A stretch of DNA of 20,231 nt, taken from Caulobacter sp. (GTDB lineage Bacteria; Pseudomonadota; Alphaproteobacteria; Caulobacterales; Caulobacteraceae). Where the stretch lies: contig JACMOF010000203.1 of assembly GCA_014378155.1 (NCBI GenBank), positions 1 through 20,231 of the forward strand, read 5' to 3'. Made by a program: the position numbers and the translations under genes. Positions 7,956 to 14,685 of this stretch are shown here, in pieces; within the stretch, counting starts at the first letter, position 1; each line of letters opens with the position of its first letter. Under the pieces are notes generated by a model. It did not search any database and was not told the origin of the DNA. It was given only the letters and a program-made list of their open reading frames with translations.

Positions 7956-8216
7956 TGTGAGGGCGGCGCTTGGCGCCGCCCGCCGCAGCCGGTCCATCAA
8001 GTCGCCCAGCGTTTCGCAGCGGGCCAGGTCGCTGTCGGGCAAGACAGTGCCGCATTGGTCCTCCAAGGCGGCCACGAGGCCCAGGAATTCGTAGGCTGAG
8101 ACATCGAGGTGGTCGAGCAAGTGCGATCGACCTAGGCGCCTCGGCATTTGACCGAGCGATCGGCTCGGCAAGGACAGCAGAGCCGTTTCAGAAGCAGGAT
8201 CGAAGAAAAGAGCCAT
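7809..8216 (-). CDS. Acyl-carrier-protein-like small protein, degenerate attachment site
   Basis: A 135-residue ORF whose start is well supported: a GGAGGAGG lies eight bases before the ATG at 8216. Residues 32-78 align by eye without gaps to the ACP fold: HLLDHLDVSAYEFLGLVAAL, then EDQCGTVLPDSDLARCETLG and DLMDRL, matching helix II, the loop and helix III. The phosphopantetheine-carrying Ser of the DSL motif aligns with Ala41, and a Ser sits one residue earlier (Ser40), so ordinary modification is doubtful. Residues 85-135 are Arg/Asp/Pro-rich and read antisense through the end of the VIT1/CCC1 gene (147-base overlap); this tail may be spurious if a base is missing near 7961-7981. It has no obvious operon partner and its function is unknown. 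Confidence 0.6.
   Translation of the reverse strand: MALFFDPASETALLSLPSRSLGQMPRRLGRSHLLDHLDVSAYEFLGLVAALEDQCGTVLPDSDLARCETLGDLMDRLRRAAPSAALTLDDRADQPADTRRHDHGEGSPEGDPRRRAPRRRAASFGAGHAEQHQAS
7961..7981 (+). terminator. Perfect GC-rich hairpin after the VIT1/CCC1 gene
   Basis: A perfect 9-bp stem, GGGCGGCGC (7961-7969) and GCGCCGCCC (7973-7981), with a 3-base loop starts five bases after the transporter stop. There is no T-run, so it is a terminator-like or mRNA-stabilising hairpin rather than a canonical intrinsic terminator. It also lies inside the convergent ACP-like ORF, where it encodes an Ala-rich stretch. Confidence 0.5.
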
Positions 8217-8578
8217 GGTGACGTCCTCCTCCCGCAAGGACGACGGGCTTTCGCGCCTCCCTCGAAGGGTTCGTATGATCGCGACATTTTCCAAGTCCCG
8301 CGCGCTGAACTCACCTCAGAACTCGTCCCGCCAAGGTCGCGCGTGCTGCCGCAAGCAAACGGTCCGATGTCAAGAATGGCCCAGGTTCGGACGATTGGTT
8401 GAGGACCGAACACGCCGGCAGCATAGCGTTCGCAAAGGCGCGTCAAGGCTCGTGGCGCCAGGAGTCAAATTCGCCAATTGAAAGGGTCGCTTGTAGCGCT
8501 GGCGCGCACCTGCGGCACACCCTGCCTTACGATGCGCCCAATTGTCTGACGGCTACCGCTTGGGTGGAAGGGGTCGCC
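8217..8578. other. Intergenic region, no convincing gene
   Basis: About 360 bases between the ACP-like gene start and the end of the methyltransferase gene, both on the minus strand. Open frames here lack homology-like features and good starts. The stretch should contain the ACP-like gene's promoter and 5' leader. In the leader (minus strand) CGTCCT and AGGACG can pair around a 9-base loop that carries most of the Shine-Dalgarno sequence. No clear -35/-10 pair was found. Confidence 0.4.
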
Positions 8579-9202
8579 TCAGCCTCGCTGCGCAACGCCG
8601 AGCTCACACCAGCCCAACGGCTTGGGGGCCTTCGGGATATAGAACGCCTGATGGGTCTCGATCACGAACCCCGCCGCGATGATCGCCCCGCCGACCGGAC
8701 GGGTCAGGCGGCAGCCGCCGGCCAGCGGCGTCCAGAACGGTTCGATGCGCCTCTGCCAGGCCACGACCTCCGGGTCGGGCGCCAGGCCATGCTCACAGAA
8801 GATAAATCGGCCGCCGGGCTTCAGAACCCGCCGCGCCTCGGCCAGCACGGCCCCTGGCGTATGAACCGAACACAGGGTGAAGGTGCAGACGACAGTGTCG
8901 AAGATTTGGTCATCAAACAGCAGTTGCTCGGCCGCCCCCGCCAGGACCTCGACCTTAAGGCCTTTGGGACGCGGCGCCGCCAGGGCCCGATCCCTCAGGC
9001 CCTCCGACGGATCAACCCCGGTGACGCTGCTAACCAGCCTCGGATCATAGAAGGCCAGGTTCAGTCCGCCCCCGATCCCCAGTTCCAGAACCCGCCCTTG
9101 CGCCTGGGGAACGACCTTGGCGCGCAGCTTGGCGATCGCCCTCGCCCCGCAAGCGCAGCCAATGAGGCGCGGTAGGATATGGCGATCATAGAAGGACATC
9201 AT
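8579..9202 (-). CDS. Class I SAM-dependent methyltransferase, METTL7/thiol methyltransferase-like
   Basis: A 207-residue soluble methyltransferase. Motif I is VLELGIGGG (38-46), the acidic ribose-binding residue is D64 in TGVDPS, and the later core strand reads VVCTFTLCSV (104-113), followed by RRVLKPGGRFIFCEH. After the core, EPFWTPLAGGCRLTR (154-168) resembles the segment following the core in human METTL7A/B (TMT1A/B), which methylate hydrogen sulfide and other thiols; that similarity is from memory. It is the last gene of the sqr operon and overlaps the short arsR gene as ATGA. In this setting the likely substrate is sulfide, a persulfide or a small thiol, giving a volatile methylated product. 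Alternatives are a lipid or quinone methyltransferase. Two consecutive ATGs (9202, 9199) exist. Confidence 0.88.
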   Translation of the reverse strand: MMSFYDRHILPRLIGCACGARAIAKLRAKVVPQAQGRVLELGIGGGLNLAFYDPRLVSSVTGVDPSEGLRDRALAAPRPKGLKVEVLAGAAEQLLFDDQIFDTVVCTFTLCSVHTPGAVLAEARRVLKPGGRFIFCEHGLAPDPEVVAWQRRIEPFWTPLAGGCRLTRPVGGAIIAAGFVIETHQAFYIPKAPKPLGWCELGVAQRG

Positions 9203-9465
9203 GGCCGCTGCTCACCCTGCCGTTCCACTACTTTTAGGAGCGCCCTGGCCAGGGTCAAGGCCCCGTCGTCGACGATCCTGTAGTCGATCTCAGCATCGCG
9301 AAGGCGCGTCAGATGTTGCGACAGCGCCGATCGAGGGAGCGGCAGGTGGGCCTGCGGATCGCTGACCCGCAAGGCTCCGTCGCCTAGAGCCCGGAGAATT
9401 CGCAAGCGATGGATATTGGCCAACGCCCGCAGGATGTCGTCCGGCGGCGCCGGTTCATTGACCAT
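9199..9465 (-). CDS. Short ArsR-family winged-helix regulator without sensor cysteines
   Basis: An 88-residue protein beginning MVNEPAPPDDILRALANIHR, with the ArsR pattern ILRALANIHRLRILRALGDG and a recognition helix in PRSALSQHLTRLRDAEIDYR. It contains no cysteine at all, so it cannot sense persulfides through a dithiol as the two larger ArsR proteins here can, and the wing and C-terminal helix are short. The ATG lies within the last codons of the tolC-like gene (11-base overlap) and its stop overlaps the methyltransferase start (4 bases), so it is translated as part of the operon. Earlier in-frame starts up to 9588 would run antisense-like through the tolC-like gene and are rejected. Its signal and target are unknown. 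Confidence 0.8.
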   Translation of the reverse strand: MVNEPAPPDDILRALANIHRLRILRALGDGALRVSDPQAHLPLPRSALSQHLTRLRDAEIDYRIVDDGALTLARALLKVVERQGEQRP

Positions 9466-10720
9466 GCAGCATCGCGTTGAGGCGGTAGGTCGAGACCGTA
9501 ACGTCACCGCGTGCGGCGACCAGTGCGCTTGCGGCCGCCAGGGCCTCGCGTTGGGCGTCGAGAAGATCCAAGATAGGCTTTTGGCCAACCCGCACCTCGT
9601 TGCGCACGCTGTCCAGCGCGCTGGTCGCGGCTACGGCCTGGTCGGTGGCGGCGAGCATCACCGCGCGCGCGGTGGCGACATCGCCCCAGGCGCCGATCAC
9701 CGTTTCGCGAACCTGGGCCCGCGCCGCATCGAGACGCGCCCGGGCGCCGCGAAGCTCCGCGCCGGCCTCCTCGATACGCCCGCTCGCCGCGCCCCCCGAA
9801 AACAGGGTCCAGCGCCCCTGGACGCCGACCGTCACGCCATCGGCGCTGTATCCGGGAAAGAACTGGTCGCGCGCCGTGCTGGCGGTGGCGGTGAGGGCCA
9901 AGCTCGGCAGACGCTCGGCCTTGGCATAGCGAACGCCGGCCCCAGCCGCGCGCTCGGTCGCCTGGGCGGCCAGCAGCATCGGGCTGGATTGAGAGGCCGT
10001 TGCGATCGCCTCATCGAGCGATGCGGGCGCCGCAGGAGGCGTGACCACCGTCTCCAAGTCGTCCGGCTCCGCCCCGACGACGGAGACGAAGTGGGCCCGA
10101 CTGCGGGCCAGTTGACCCTCGGCCCGAGCCAGACCCGAGCGGCTCTCCGCCTGCCGGGCGGTGGCTTGGTCAAGGTCGGTGCGAGGAATTTCGCCGCCGT
10201 TGAAGCGTAACCTGGCTTGGCTTGTGATCGTCTCCATCTGCAGGACCTGGCTATGGCTCAGGGCCAGCATGTCTTGAGCGCCGAGAACCCCGACATAGGC
10301 TGCGGCCACGTCGGCGCTCAGCAGGGCCGTCGCGCCGCCGACCTGGGCCTGAGCCACGGCCCTGCCCTCCCCGGCTCGGGCGATGGCGGCGCTGACGCCG
10401 CCGCCTGAGAACAGCGGCTGGCGCAGTTGCAGCGAGGCCGCGCGGGGCGACACATCGCTCTGACCAAAGCCGAAGAAGCCGCCAAGGTCCGTTGTCCCGC
10501 TGGCGCTTTCGGCCGACAGGGTCAGACTGGGGAGGCGACCGGCGCGGGCCTGGGCCAAGCGCGCCGAGGCCGCCTCCGACTGGGCCTGGACCTGGGCCAG
10601 GCCAGGATTGGAGCGCCGCGCCAGGGCGATAGCCTCGGGTAGGGTCATGGCCGCAGCGCCCTGAGGCGCGGCGGCGCAGGCCAGCAAGGTTAGGGCGAGC
10701 ACGGCGCGCATCGGGCTCAC
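9455..10720 (-). CDS. TolC-like outer membrane efflux protein
   Basis: A 421-residue outer membrane factor. A signal peptide (MSPMRAVLALTLLACAAA, cleavage near GAAA) is followed by MTLPEAIALARRSNPGLAQ, the usual N-terminus of the OEP family, and by two repeated halves rich in Ala/Gln coiled-coil helices with beta segments such as LQLRQPLFSGGG and VQGRWTLFSGGA, each ending in the barrel strand motif. The GTG at 10720 overlaps the stop of the DUF2892 gene as GTGA; ATG 10711 is the alternative. It should provide the outer membrane channel for the RND adaptor and pump, which are encoded in the divergent operon beginning at 12840, not next to it. The exported substrate is unknown, plausibly a sulfur compound. 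Confidence 0.92.
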   Translation of the reverse strand: MSPMRAVLALTLLACAAAPQGAAAMTLPEAIALARRSNPGLAQVQAQSEAASARLAQARAGRLPSLTLSAESASGTTDLGGFFGFGQSDVSPRAASLQLRQPLFSGGGVSAAIARAGEGRAVAQAQVGGATALLSADVAAAYVGVLGAQDMLALSHSQVLQMETITSQARLRFNGGEIPRTDLDQATARQAESRSGLARAEGQLARSRAHFVSVVGAEPDDLETVVTPPAAPASLDEAIATASQSSPMLLAAQATERAAGAGVRYAKAERLPSLALTATASTARDQFFPGYSADGVTVGVQGRWTLFSGGAASGRIEEAGAELRGARARLDAARAQVRETVIGAWGDVATARAVMLAATDQAVAATSALDSVRNEVRVGQKPILDLLDAQREALAAASALVAARGDVTVSTYRLNAMLHGQ

Positions 10721-10920
10721 CGGAACGCGACGCCCGGCTTGACGCCGAGCTTCTTGAACACCATCGCGGCGGGGCAAAAGCCAGTGAAGGCGGCCTGCAT
10801 CATGTTGAGGCCAGCAAAGATCGGAAGGGCGATCCACCAGGGATGAACGAAGTGGGCCAAGGCGACGCCCACCAGAACGACCAAGCCGGCGAAGGCCAGA
10901 ACCATACGGTCGATCGTCAT
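10717..10920 (-). CDS. DUF2892 (YgaP-like) small inner membrane protein
   Basis: A 67-residue protein with two membrane helices (about 7-23 and 28-45) and the family signature FTGFCPAAMVFKKLGV, which contains a single Cys49. DUF2892 is the membrane half of Escherichia coli YgaP, where it is fused to a rhodanese; here a separate rhodanese is encoded in the divergent operon, so the two could act together in sulfane-sulfur handling or thiocyanate/sulfide export. This is inference from family context. It is preceded by GGGAGG, starts three bases after the trxC stop and overlaps the tolC-like start by 4 bases. Longer forms of the frame upstream are antisense-like shadows of trxC. Confidence 0.88.
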   Translation of the reverse strand: MTIDRMVLAFAGLVVLVGVALAHFVHPWWIALPIFAGLNMMQAAFTGFCPAAMVFKKLGVKPGVAFR

Positions 10921-10922
10921 GA

Positions 10923-11384
10923 TCAACCTCCCTTTTCGGCCGAGGCGTTCGCCTGGGCCAGAGCCTGGTGCGTCCAGGCGACGATCTGGGCCGCGCTCAT
11001 CAGGCCGGCGGACCGCGCGATGACGACCCCGTCTCGATAAAGCAGCAGGGCCGGAATGCCCGAGACGCCCAGCGCACCGGCGGCCTGCGGTTCGGCTTCG
11101 GAATTGAGCTTCAGCAATCGGACCTCCGGCTCGAGCCGAACGGCCGCAGCGGCGTACTGGGGCGCCATCGACCGGCAAGGTCCGCACCAAGGCGCCCAGA
11201 CATCGACGAGCACTGCGCCGCCGCGGGTCTTGCCGGTGTGCGCGGCCAGTTGCGCGCCGCTCACCTCGACCGGAACGCCGGAGAACAGACGCTCGCCGCA
11301 GCGGCCGCACTTGGCCGCCAAGGCGTTTTTGTCTTCCGGGGCGCGATTGGTCGCGCCACAGGCGGGACATACAAGCTGGCGCAT
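10923..11384 (-). CDS. trxC: Thioredoxin 2 with N-terminal zinc ribbon
   Basis: A 153-residue thioredoxin of the TrxC type. Two CxxC pairs at the N-terminus (C6-C9 and C26-C29: VCPACG and KCGRCG) form the zinc-binding module, followed by a full thioredoxin domain with the active site WCGPC (66-70) and the cis-proline loop GIP (P111). In a sulfide-oxidising setting it would reduce protein persulfides and disulfides and could accept sulfane sulfur made by SQR. The ATG overlaps the sqr stop by one base (TGATG), so it is probably translated by reinitiation; a GTG one codon earlier (11387) is possible. It shares its regulation with sqr. Confidence 0.93.
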   Translation of the reverse strand: MRQLVCPACGATNRAPEDKNALAAKCGRCGERLFSGVPVEVSGAQLAAHTGKTRGGAVLVDVWAPWCGPCRSMAPQYAAAAVRLEPEVRLLKLNSEAEPQAAGALGVSGIPALLLYRDGVVIARSAGLMSAAQIVAWTHQALAQANASAEKGG

Positions 11385-12682
11385 CACGACGCCCTTTGCG
11401 GCCCGGGCTTGATCTTCGGGATGCCCATCACGTCCAGGGCGAGCTTCTCATAGAACGGTTCGCTCTCGCCGCGCTTGACCTTGGCCAGGAAGTATTTCTC
11501 GAACCCGACCTTGGCCAAATGGACCCACTTGCCGCTGGCCGACCAGTTGACGTTGCGCGGCGGGATTTGGGGCTGGGCGACGAAAACCACGCCGCCGTCG
11601 CCGAAGTCCGCCAGGCAGATGGCGTTCCAGGTCGCCTCGTGCGTTGCGGGCTTGCCATCCAGGATCTCTTTGAAGTTGTGAGCGATGGCCGTGACCATGC
11701 TCTCGATCATGAAGCCGGTCTTGGGCACGCCGACCGGCACAGGGGTCTTGCCGGTCGGGGCGATGGCCACGCAGACACCCAGGGCCATAACGTTTTGGAA
11801 CGTCGGATTGCGCTGGTGCTTGTCGACCAGAATAAAGCCACGCGGATTGGTCAGGCCCATGACGCCATGCACGGCGGCAACACCCCTGAAGGCCGGCAGC
11901 ATCATCGAATAGGCAAACGGCAGGTCGTGGGTCGCCTTGACGGCGCCGTCATCGGCCACCTCTTCCACGTGCATCAGGCCCGCTTCGACCGAGGTCACGC
12001 GGGCGTTGGTGACCCACTTGATGTGCCGCTGGCGCATCTCGCTCTCCAGCAGGCCCTTCGTGTCGCCCACCCCGTCCAAGCCCAGGTGACCGACATAGGG
12101 CTCGGAGGTGACGAAGGTCATCGGCACCCTGTCGCGGATTTTGCGGCGCTTGAGCTCGGTGTCGAGGATCATCGCGAACTCGTAGGCCGGGCCAAAGCAC
12201 GAAGCGCCCTGCACCGCGCCGACGATGATCGGACCGGGATTTTCCACGAAGCGGTCAAAGGCGGCGGCGGCTGTCTCGGCATGATCGACGTGACAGACCG
12301 ACTGGGTGAAGCCGCCATGCGGCCCAAGGCCCGCAATTTCATCGAAGGCCAGCTCCGGCCCGGTGGCGATCACCAGATAGTCGTAGTCGAGCAGCACGCC
12401 GTCGGTCAGTTCGAGTTGGTTACGCTCGGGCATGACCTTGGCGGCGCCGACGCCCCGGAAGGCGATGCCCTTTTTCTTGAACACCGGCGGCAGTACGACC
12501 TCGATGGCTTCGCGCTTGCGCCAATGGACGGCGACCCACGGGTTGGACGGCACGAAGTGGAAGGTGTCGCCCTGCGAGACCACCTCGACTTCCGCCTTTT
12601 CGCCGACGGCCTGCTTGATCTCGAAGGCGGCGATGGCGCCGCCTAGTCCGGCGCCCAGAATGACGATGCGCGGCTTGGCCAT
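11384..12682 (-). CDS. sqr: Sulfide:quinone oxidoreductase
   Basis: A 432-residue FAD flavoprotein that oxidises hydrogen sulfide and passes electrons to membrane quinone. The N-terminal GxGxxG dinucleotide motif is ILGAGLGGAIAA (8-19), and a second conserved ATGP (106-109) is present. Cysteines fall at 130 (SVCHVDH), 162 (GASCFGP), 304 and 356 (NAICLADFG); C130, C162 and C356 correspond closely in position to the three catalytic cysteines of Acidithiobacillus ferrooxidans SQR (128, 160, 356), so the enzyme looks active. The C-terminus has the amphipathic, aromatic membrane-anchoring region (WVHLAKVGFEKYFL). The start ATG has GGGAGG nine bases upstream. It is the first gene of a six-gene leftward operon and lies divergent from a SqrR/BigR-type repressor gene. 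Confidence 0.96.
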   Translation of the reverse strand: MAKPRIVILGAGLGGAIAAFEIKQAVGEKAEVEVVSQGDTFHFVPSNPWVAVHWRKREAIEVVLPPVFKKKGIAFRGVGAAKVMPERNQLELTDGVLLDYDYLVIATGPELAFDEIAGLGPHGGFTQSVCHVDHAETAAAAFDRFVENPGPIIVGAVQGASCFGPAYEFAMILDTELKRRKIRDRVPMTFVTSEPYVGHLGLDGVGDTKGLLESEMRQRHIKWVTNARVTSVEAGLMHVEEVADDGAVKATHDLPFAYSMMLPAFRGVAAVHGVMGLTNPRGFILVDKHQRNPTFQNVMALGVCVAIAPTGKTPVPVGVPKTGFMIESMVTAIAHNFKEILDGKPATHEATWNAICLADFGDGGVVFVAQPQIPPRNVNWSASGKWVHLAKVGFEKYFLAKVKRGESEPFYEKLALDVMGIPKIKPGPQRAS

Positions 12683-12748
12683 GAGTTCATTCCTCCCTGA
12701 GCCGTCGGCTTGGAGCGGCAAGGTCCGCTCGATCCGATAGCCCGGCGT

Positions 12749-12762
12749 TGATTCAGATCACT
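12749..12762. promoter_or_regulatory. FNR/FixK-like box upstream of sqr
   Basis: TTGATTCAGATCAC matches the TTGAT-N4-ATCAA palindrome bound by FNR/FixK regulators at 9 of 10 conserved positions. It lies about 67 bases upstream of the sqr ATG in the 157-base divergent region. Such a site would link sulfide oxidation to oxygen limitation. I could not place a promoter -10 at the ideal distance for activation. Confidence 0.4.
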
Positions 12763-12803
12763 TCGGACGGTGATGACCGGCCCTAGGGTGATCGCGACAA
12801 TCC

Positions 12804-12839
12804 TTGACTGAATATTTGAATAGACGCATATACGCAACT
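12804..12839 (+). promoter_or_regulatory. Promoter of the dithiol arsR gene with embedded AT-rich operator
   Basis: TTGACT (12804-12809) and CATATA (12827-12832) are spaced by 17 bases and would start transcription at or next to the A of the ATG at 12840, giving a leaderless mRNA; there is no Shine-Dalgarno before the ATG. Between the two boxes lies TGAATATTTGAATAGAC (12809-12825), nearly the same as the motif in the tauE/dioxygenase control region. Binding there would block this promoter and probably the divergent sqr promoter. The start TTG at 12804 is thus the -35 box, not a codon. Confidence 0.55.
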
Positions 12840-13184
12840 ATGAAATTAGAGCCTCACGCCCTCAAGGCCTCTGCGGACGACGCCTGCGCCCTGCTCAAGG
12901 CGCTGGCCAATCCGCATCGGCTGATGATCGTCTGCGCGTTGATTGACGGCGAGCAGTCGGTTGGCGCGCTGGCCCATCTCTTGGGGGTCCGCGAGACCCT
13001 GGCCTCGCAACATCTGGGTCTGCTGCGTCGCGATGGCGTTGTCGGCGCCCGGCGCGATGGCCAGACCATCTATTACGATCTTCGCGGCGGTCAGGCCCGC
13101 GCCCTGGTCGAGACCCTGTCGCGCCTGTTCTGCGCGGTACCCGAAGCCGCCGCCTACCCCGCCCCTCTCAAGGAGATGCATTGA
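12840..13184 (+). CDS. SqrR/BigR-type dithiol ArsR repressor (persulfide sensor)
   Basis: A 114-residue ArsR winged-helix protein: LLKALANPHRLMIVCALIDG, a recognition helix around LASQHLGLLRRDG, then the wing RRDGQTIYYDL. Cys32 (alpha2) and Cys98 (alpha5) are 66 residues apart, exactly the spacing of the C41/C107 pair of Rhodobacter SqrR and C42/C108 of BigR, which form a tetrasulfide or disulfide with persulfides and release DNA. A third Cys16 is extra. It sits divergent from sqr, heads the rhodanese and RND operon, and has a matching operator upstream, so it is the likely master regulator of this island. The ATG at 12840 appears leaderless. The repressor stop overlaps the rhodanese ATG by one base. 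Confidence 0.92.
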   Translation: MKLEPHALKASADDACALLKALANPHRLMIVCALIDGEQSVGALAHLLGVRETLASQHLGLLRRDGVVGARRDGQTIYYDLRGGQARALVETLSRLFCAVPEAAAYPAPLKEMH

Positions 13185-13510
13185 TGTTTGGATCGCCCAA
13201 GACCAAGGACCTCACCGCCCATCAGGTGAAGACCGCCCTCGACGCCCAGGAGATCCTGCTGGTCGATGTGCGCGAGCCGGCCGAGTTCGCCGCGGAGCGC
13301 ATTCCTGGCGCGGTCAATATTCCGCTCTCGAGCTTTGATCCCAAGGCCCTGCCGGACGCCGGCGGCAAGTCCGTGGTGTTCAGTTGCGGTTCGGGCAAGC
13401 GCTCGGCCACTGCCGTGGAGTACTGCCAGAAGGCCGGCCATGCGCTGGACACCCACCTGACCGGCGGGATCACAGCCTGGAAGGCCGCCGGCCTCCCCAC
13501 CGTCCGCTAG
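13184..13510 (+). CDS. Single-domain rhodanese
   Basis: A 108-residue single-domain sulfurtransferase. The fold markers LLVDVREPAEFAAERIPGA and NIPLSS precede the active-site loop SCGSGKRSATA, in which Cys68 is the persulfide-carrying catalytic residue and Arg73 lies at the end of the CxxGxR loop; the C-terminal LTGGITAWKAAGLP is also typical. It would accept sulfane sulfur from SQR-made persulfides and pass it to thiols such as glutathione or to the DUF2892 protein. AAGGAG lies eight bases before the ATG, which overlaps the repressor stop (TGATG). Its own stop codon TAG (13508-13510) lies inside the terminal inverted repeat of a 108-base repeat element, so the original C-terminus may have been different. 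Confidence 0.95.
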   Translation: MFGSPKTKDLTAHQVKTALDAQEILLVDVREPAEFAAERIPGAVNIPLSSFDPKALPDAGGKSVVFSCGSGKRSATAVEYCQKAGHALDTHLTGGITAWKAAGLPTVR

Positions 13511-13614
13511 AGCATTTTTCGAGCGAAGTGGTTCCGGTTCGCGTGAAGAAAAATGCGTCAAAACAGAAGATTAGAGCTCACGGCCTGACGCAGTCAGGTC
13601 GGGAAATGCTCTAG
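13507..13614. repeat. 108-bp palindromic repeat element (alphaproteobacterial small interspersed repeat)
   Basis: The element is bounded by a perfect 11-base inverted repeat, CTAGAGCATTT (13507-13517) and AAATGCTCTAG (13604-13614). Inside, GCATTTTTC (13512-13520) can instead pair perfectly with GAAAAATGC (13548-13556), and CCTGAC/GTCAGG (13584-13589, 13593-13598) forms a 6-bp hairpin. The sequence around GCGAAGTGG...GGTTCGCGTGAAG resembles a short repeat seen many times in alphaproteobacterial genomes (from memory). It sits between the rhodanese and the RND adaptor genes and could act as an mRNA processing or attenuation structure within the operon. Confidence 0.75.
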
Positions 13615-13650
13615 CCGACAATCACAAGACCAACCCCTGGAGCGGACGCC

Positions 13651-14685
13651 ATGATGGCACGGCCCTATCTGATCAGCGCCTTGGGAGTCGCCTTGCTGCT
13701 CAGCGCCTGCGGCGTATCCAAGGAAGCTCCGGCGCCGGCCGCCAAGACAGCTCCAGCGGCTGACCGTCTGACCATCCGCGCCCAGACCGTAGCCGACCTC
13801 AAGCCGGTTCCCGCCACCCTGACCACACGCGACATGGCCGACGCCCGGGCGCGGATCGCCGGAACCCTGGTGGCGCTGAGCGTCAAGGAAGGCGATGTCG
13901 TCCGTCAGGGTCAATTGATTGGCCGGATCAAGGATGACCGGCTGGCGCTGCAGACCGGGGCGTTCGACGCCCAGGTCGCCGCCGCCGCCGCCGAAGCCGC
14001 CCGCGCCCGGGCCGACCTGGCCCGCACCCGTGATCTCTTTTCACATGGGGTCTATGCCCAGGCCCGCCTGGATCAGGTGGAGGCCCAAGCCAAGGCCGCC
14101 AGCGCCAACCTCACAGCCGCCCGCGCCCAGCGCGGGGCCAGCGCCGAACTTGGCGCCCAAGGCGCGATCCTGGCGCCGGCCTCGGGTCGGGTCCTGGTGG
14201 CCAATGTCCCGGTAGGCTCGGTGGTGATGCCCGGCCAATCGGTCGCCAGGATCACCGCGGGTCCTCTGGTCGTGCGCATCGAACTGCCGGAGGGCCAGGC
14301 GCGGGCCCTGAAGGTCGGCGACCCCGTGGACCTGGCCGCCGACGACCTCCGCGGCGTCGCCGCGCGCGGATCCATCACCCAGATCTATCCTTCGATCACC
14401 AGCGGCCAGGTTACCGCCGACGTCACCGCGCCCAACCTGCCCAGCGACCTGATCGGCCAGCGCGTGCGCGCTGCCGTCAAGATCGGCGAGCGTAAGGCGA
14501 TCATCATTCCCCGGCGTTATGTCGCCACCCGTTTCGGCGTCGACTATGCGCGGCTGGTCGGGGCTGATGGCGTGATCTCGGAATCACCCATCCAGACCCG
14601 CGGTGCCGCCTCACCCGACGCCGTCGAGATCCTGTCGGGCCTGCGCCTCGGCGACATCCTGACCCCGGCAGAGGCCGCCCGATGA
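13651..14685 (+). CDS. RND efflux periplasmic adaptor lipoprotein
   Basis: A 344-residue membrane fusion protein. The N-terminus is a lipoprotein signal (MMARPYLISALGVALLLSAC) with lipobox LSAC, so Cys20 should be lipidated. Then come a beta-barrel/lipoyl half-motif (AGTLVALSVKEGDVVRQGQL), an alpha-helical hairpin (about 100-160, rich in Ala/Arg/Gln), the second lipoyl half (ILAPASGRVLVANVPVGSVV) and a membrane-proximal domain ending GLRLGDILTPAEAAR. It would bridge the RND pump to a TolC-type channel, probably the one encoded at 9455-10720. GGAG lies eight bases before the ATG. Its stop overlaps the pump start as ATGA. Confidence 0.94.
   Translation: MMARPYLISALGVALLLSACGVSKEAPAPAAKTAPAADRLTIRAQTVADLKPVPATLTTRDMADARARIAGTLVALSVKEGDVVRQGQLIGRIKDDRLALQTGAFDAQVAAAAAEAARARADLARTRDLFSHGVYAQARLDQVEAQAKAASANLTAARAQRGASAELGAQGAILAPASGRVLVANVPVGSVVMPGQSVARITAGPLVVRIELPEGQARALKVGDPVDLAADDLRGVAARGSITQIYPSITSGQVTADVTAPNLPSDLIGQRVRAAVKIGERKAIIIPRRYVATRFGVDYARLVGADGVISESPIQTRGAASPDAVEILSGLRLGDILTPAEAAR

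Noticed and set aside
11396..12646. Long plus-strand open frame opposite sqr (and similar long frames opposite other genes)
   Set aside because: Typical high-GC antisense shadows: composition follows the codon positions of the real gene and no domain features are visible.
12804..12839. TTG start giving a 126-residue first ArsR protein
   Set aside because: The TTG lies in the -35 box and the codons overlap the operator; the ATG at 12840 gives the normal family N-terminus.
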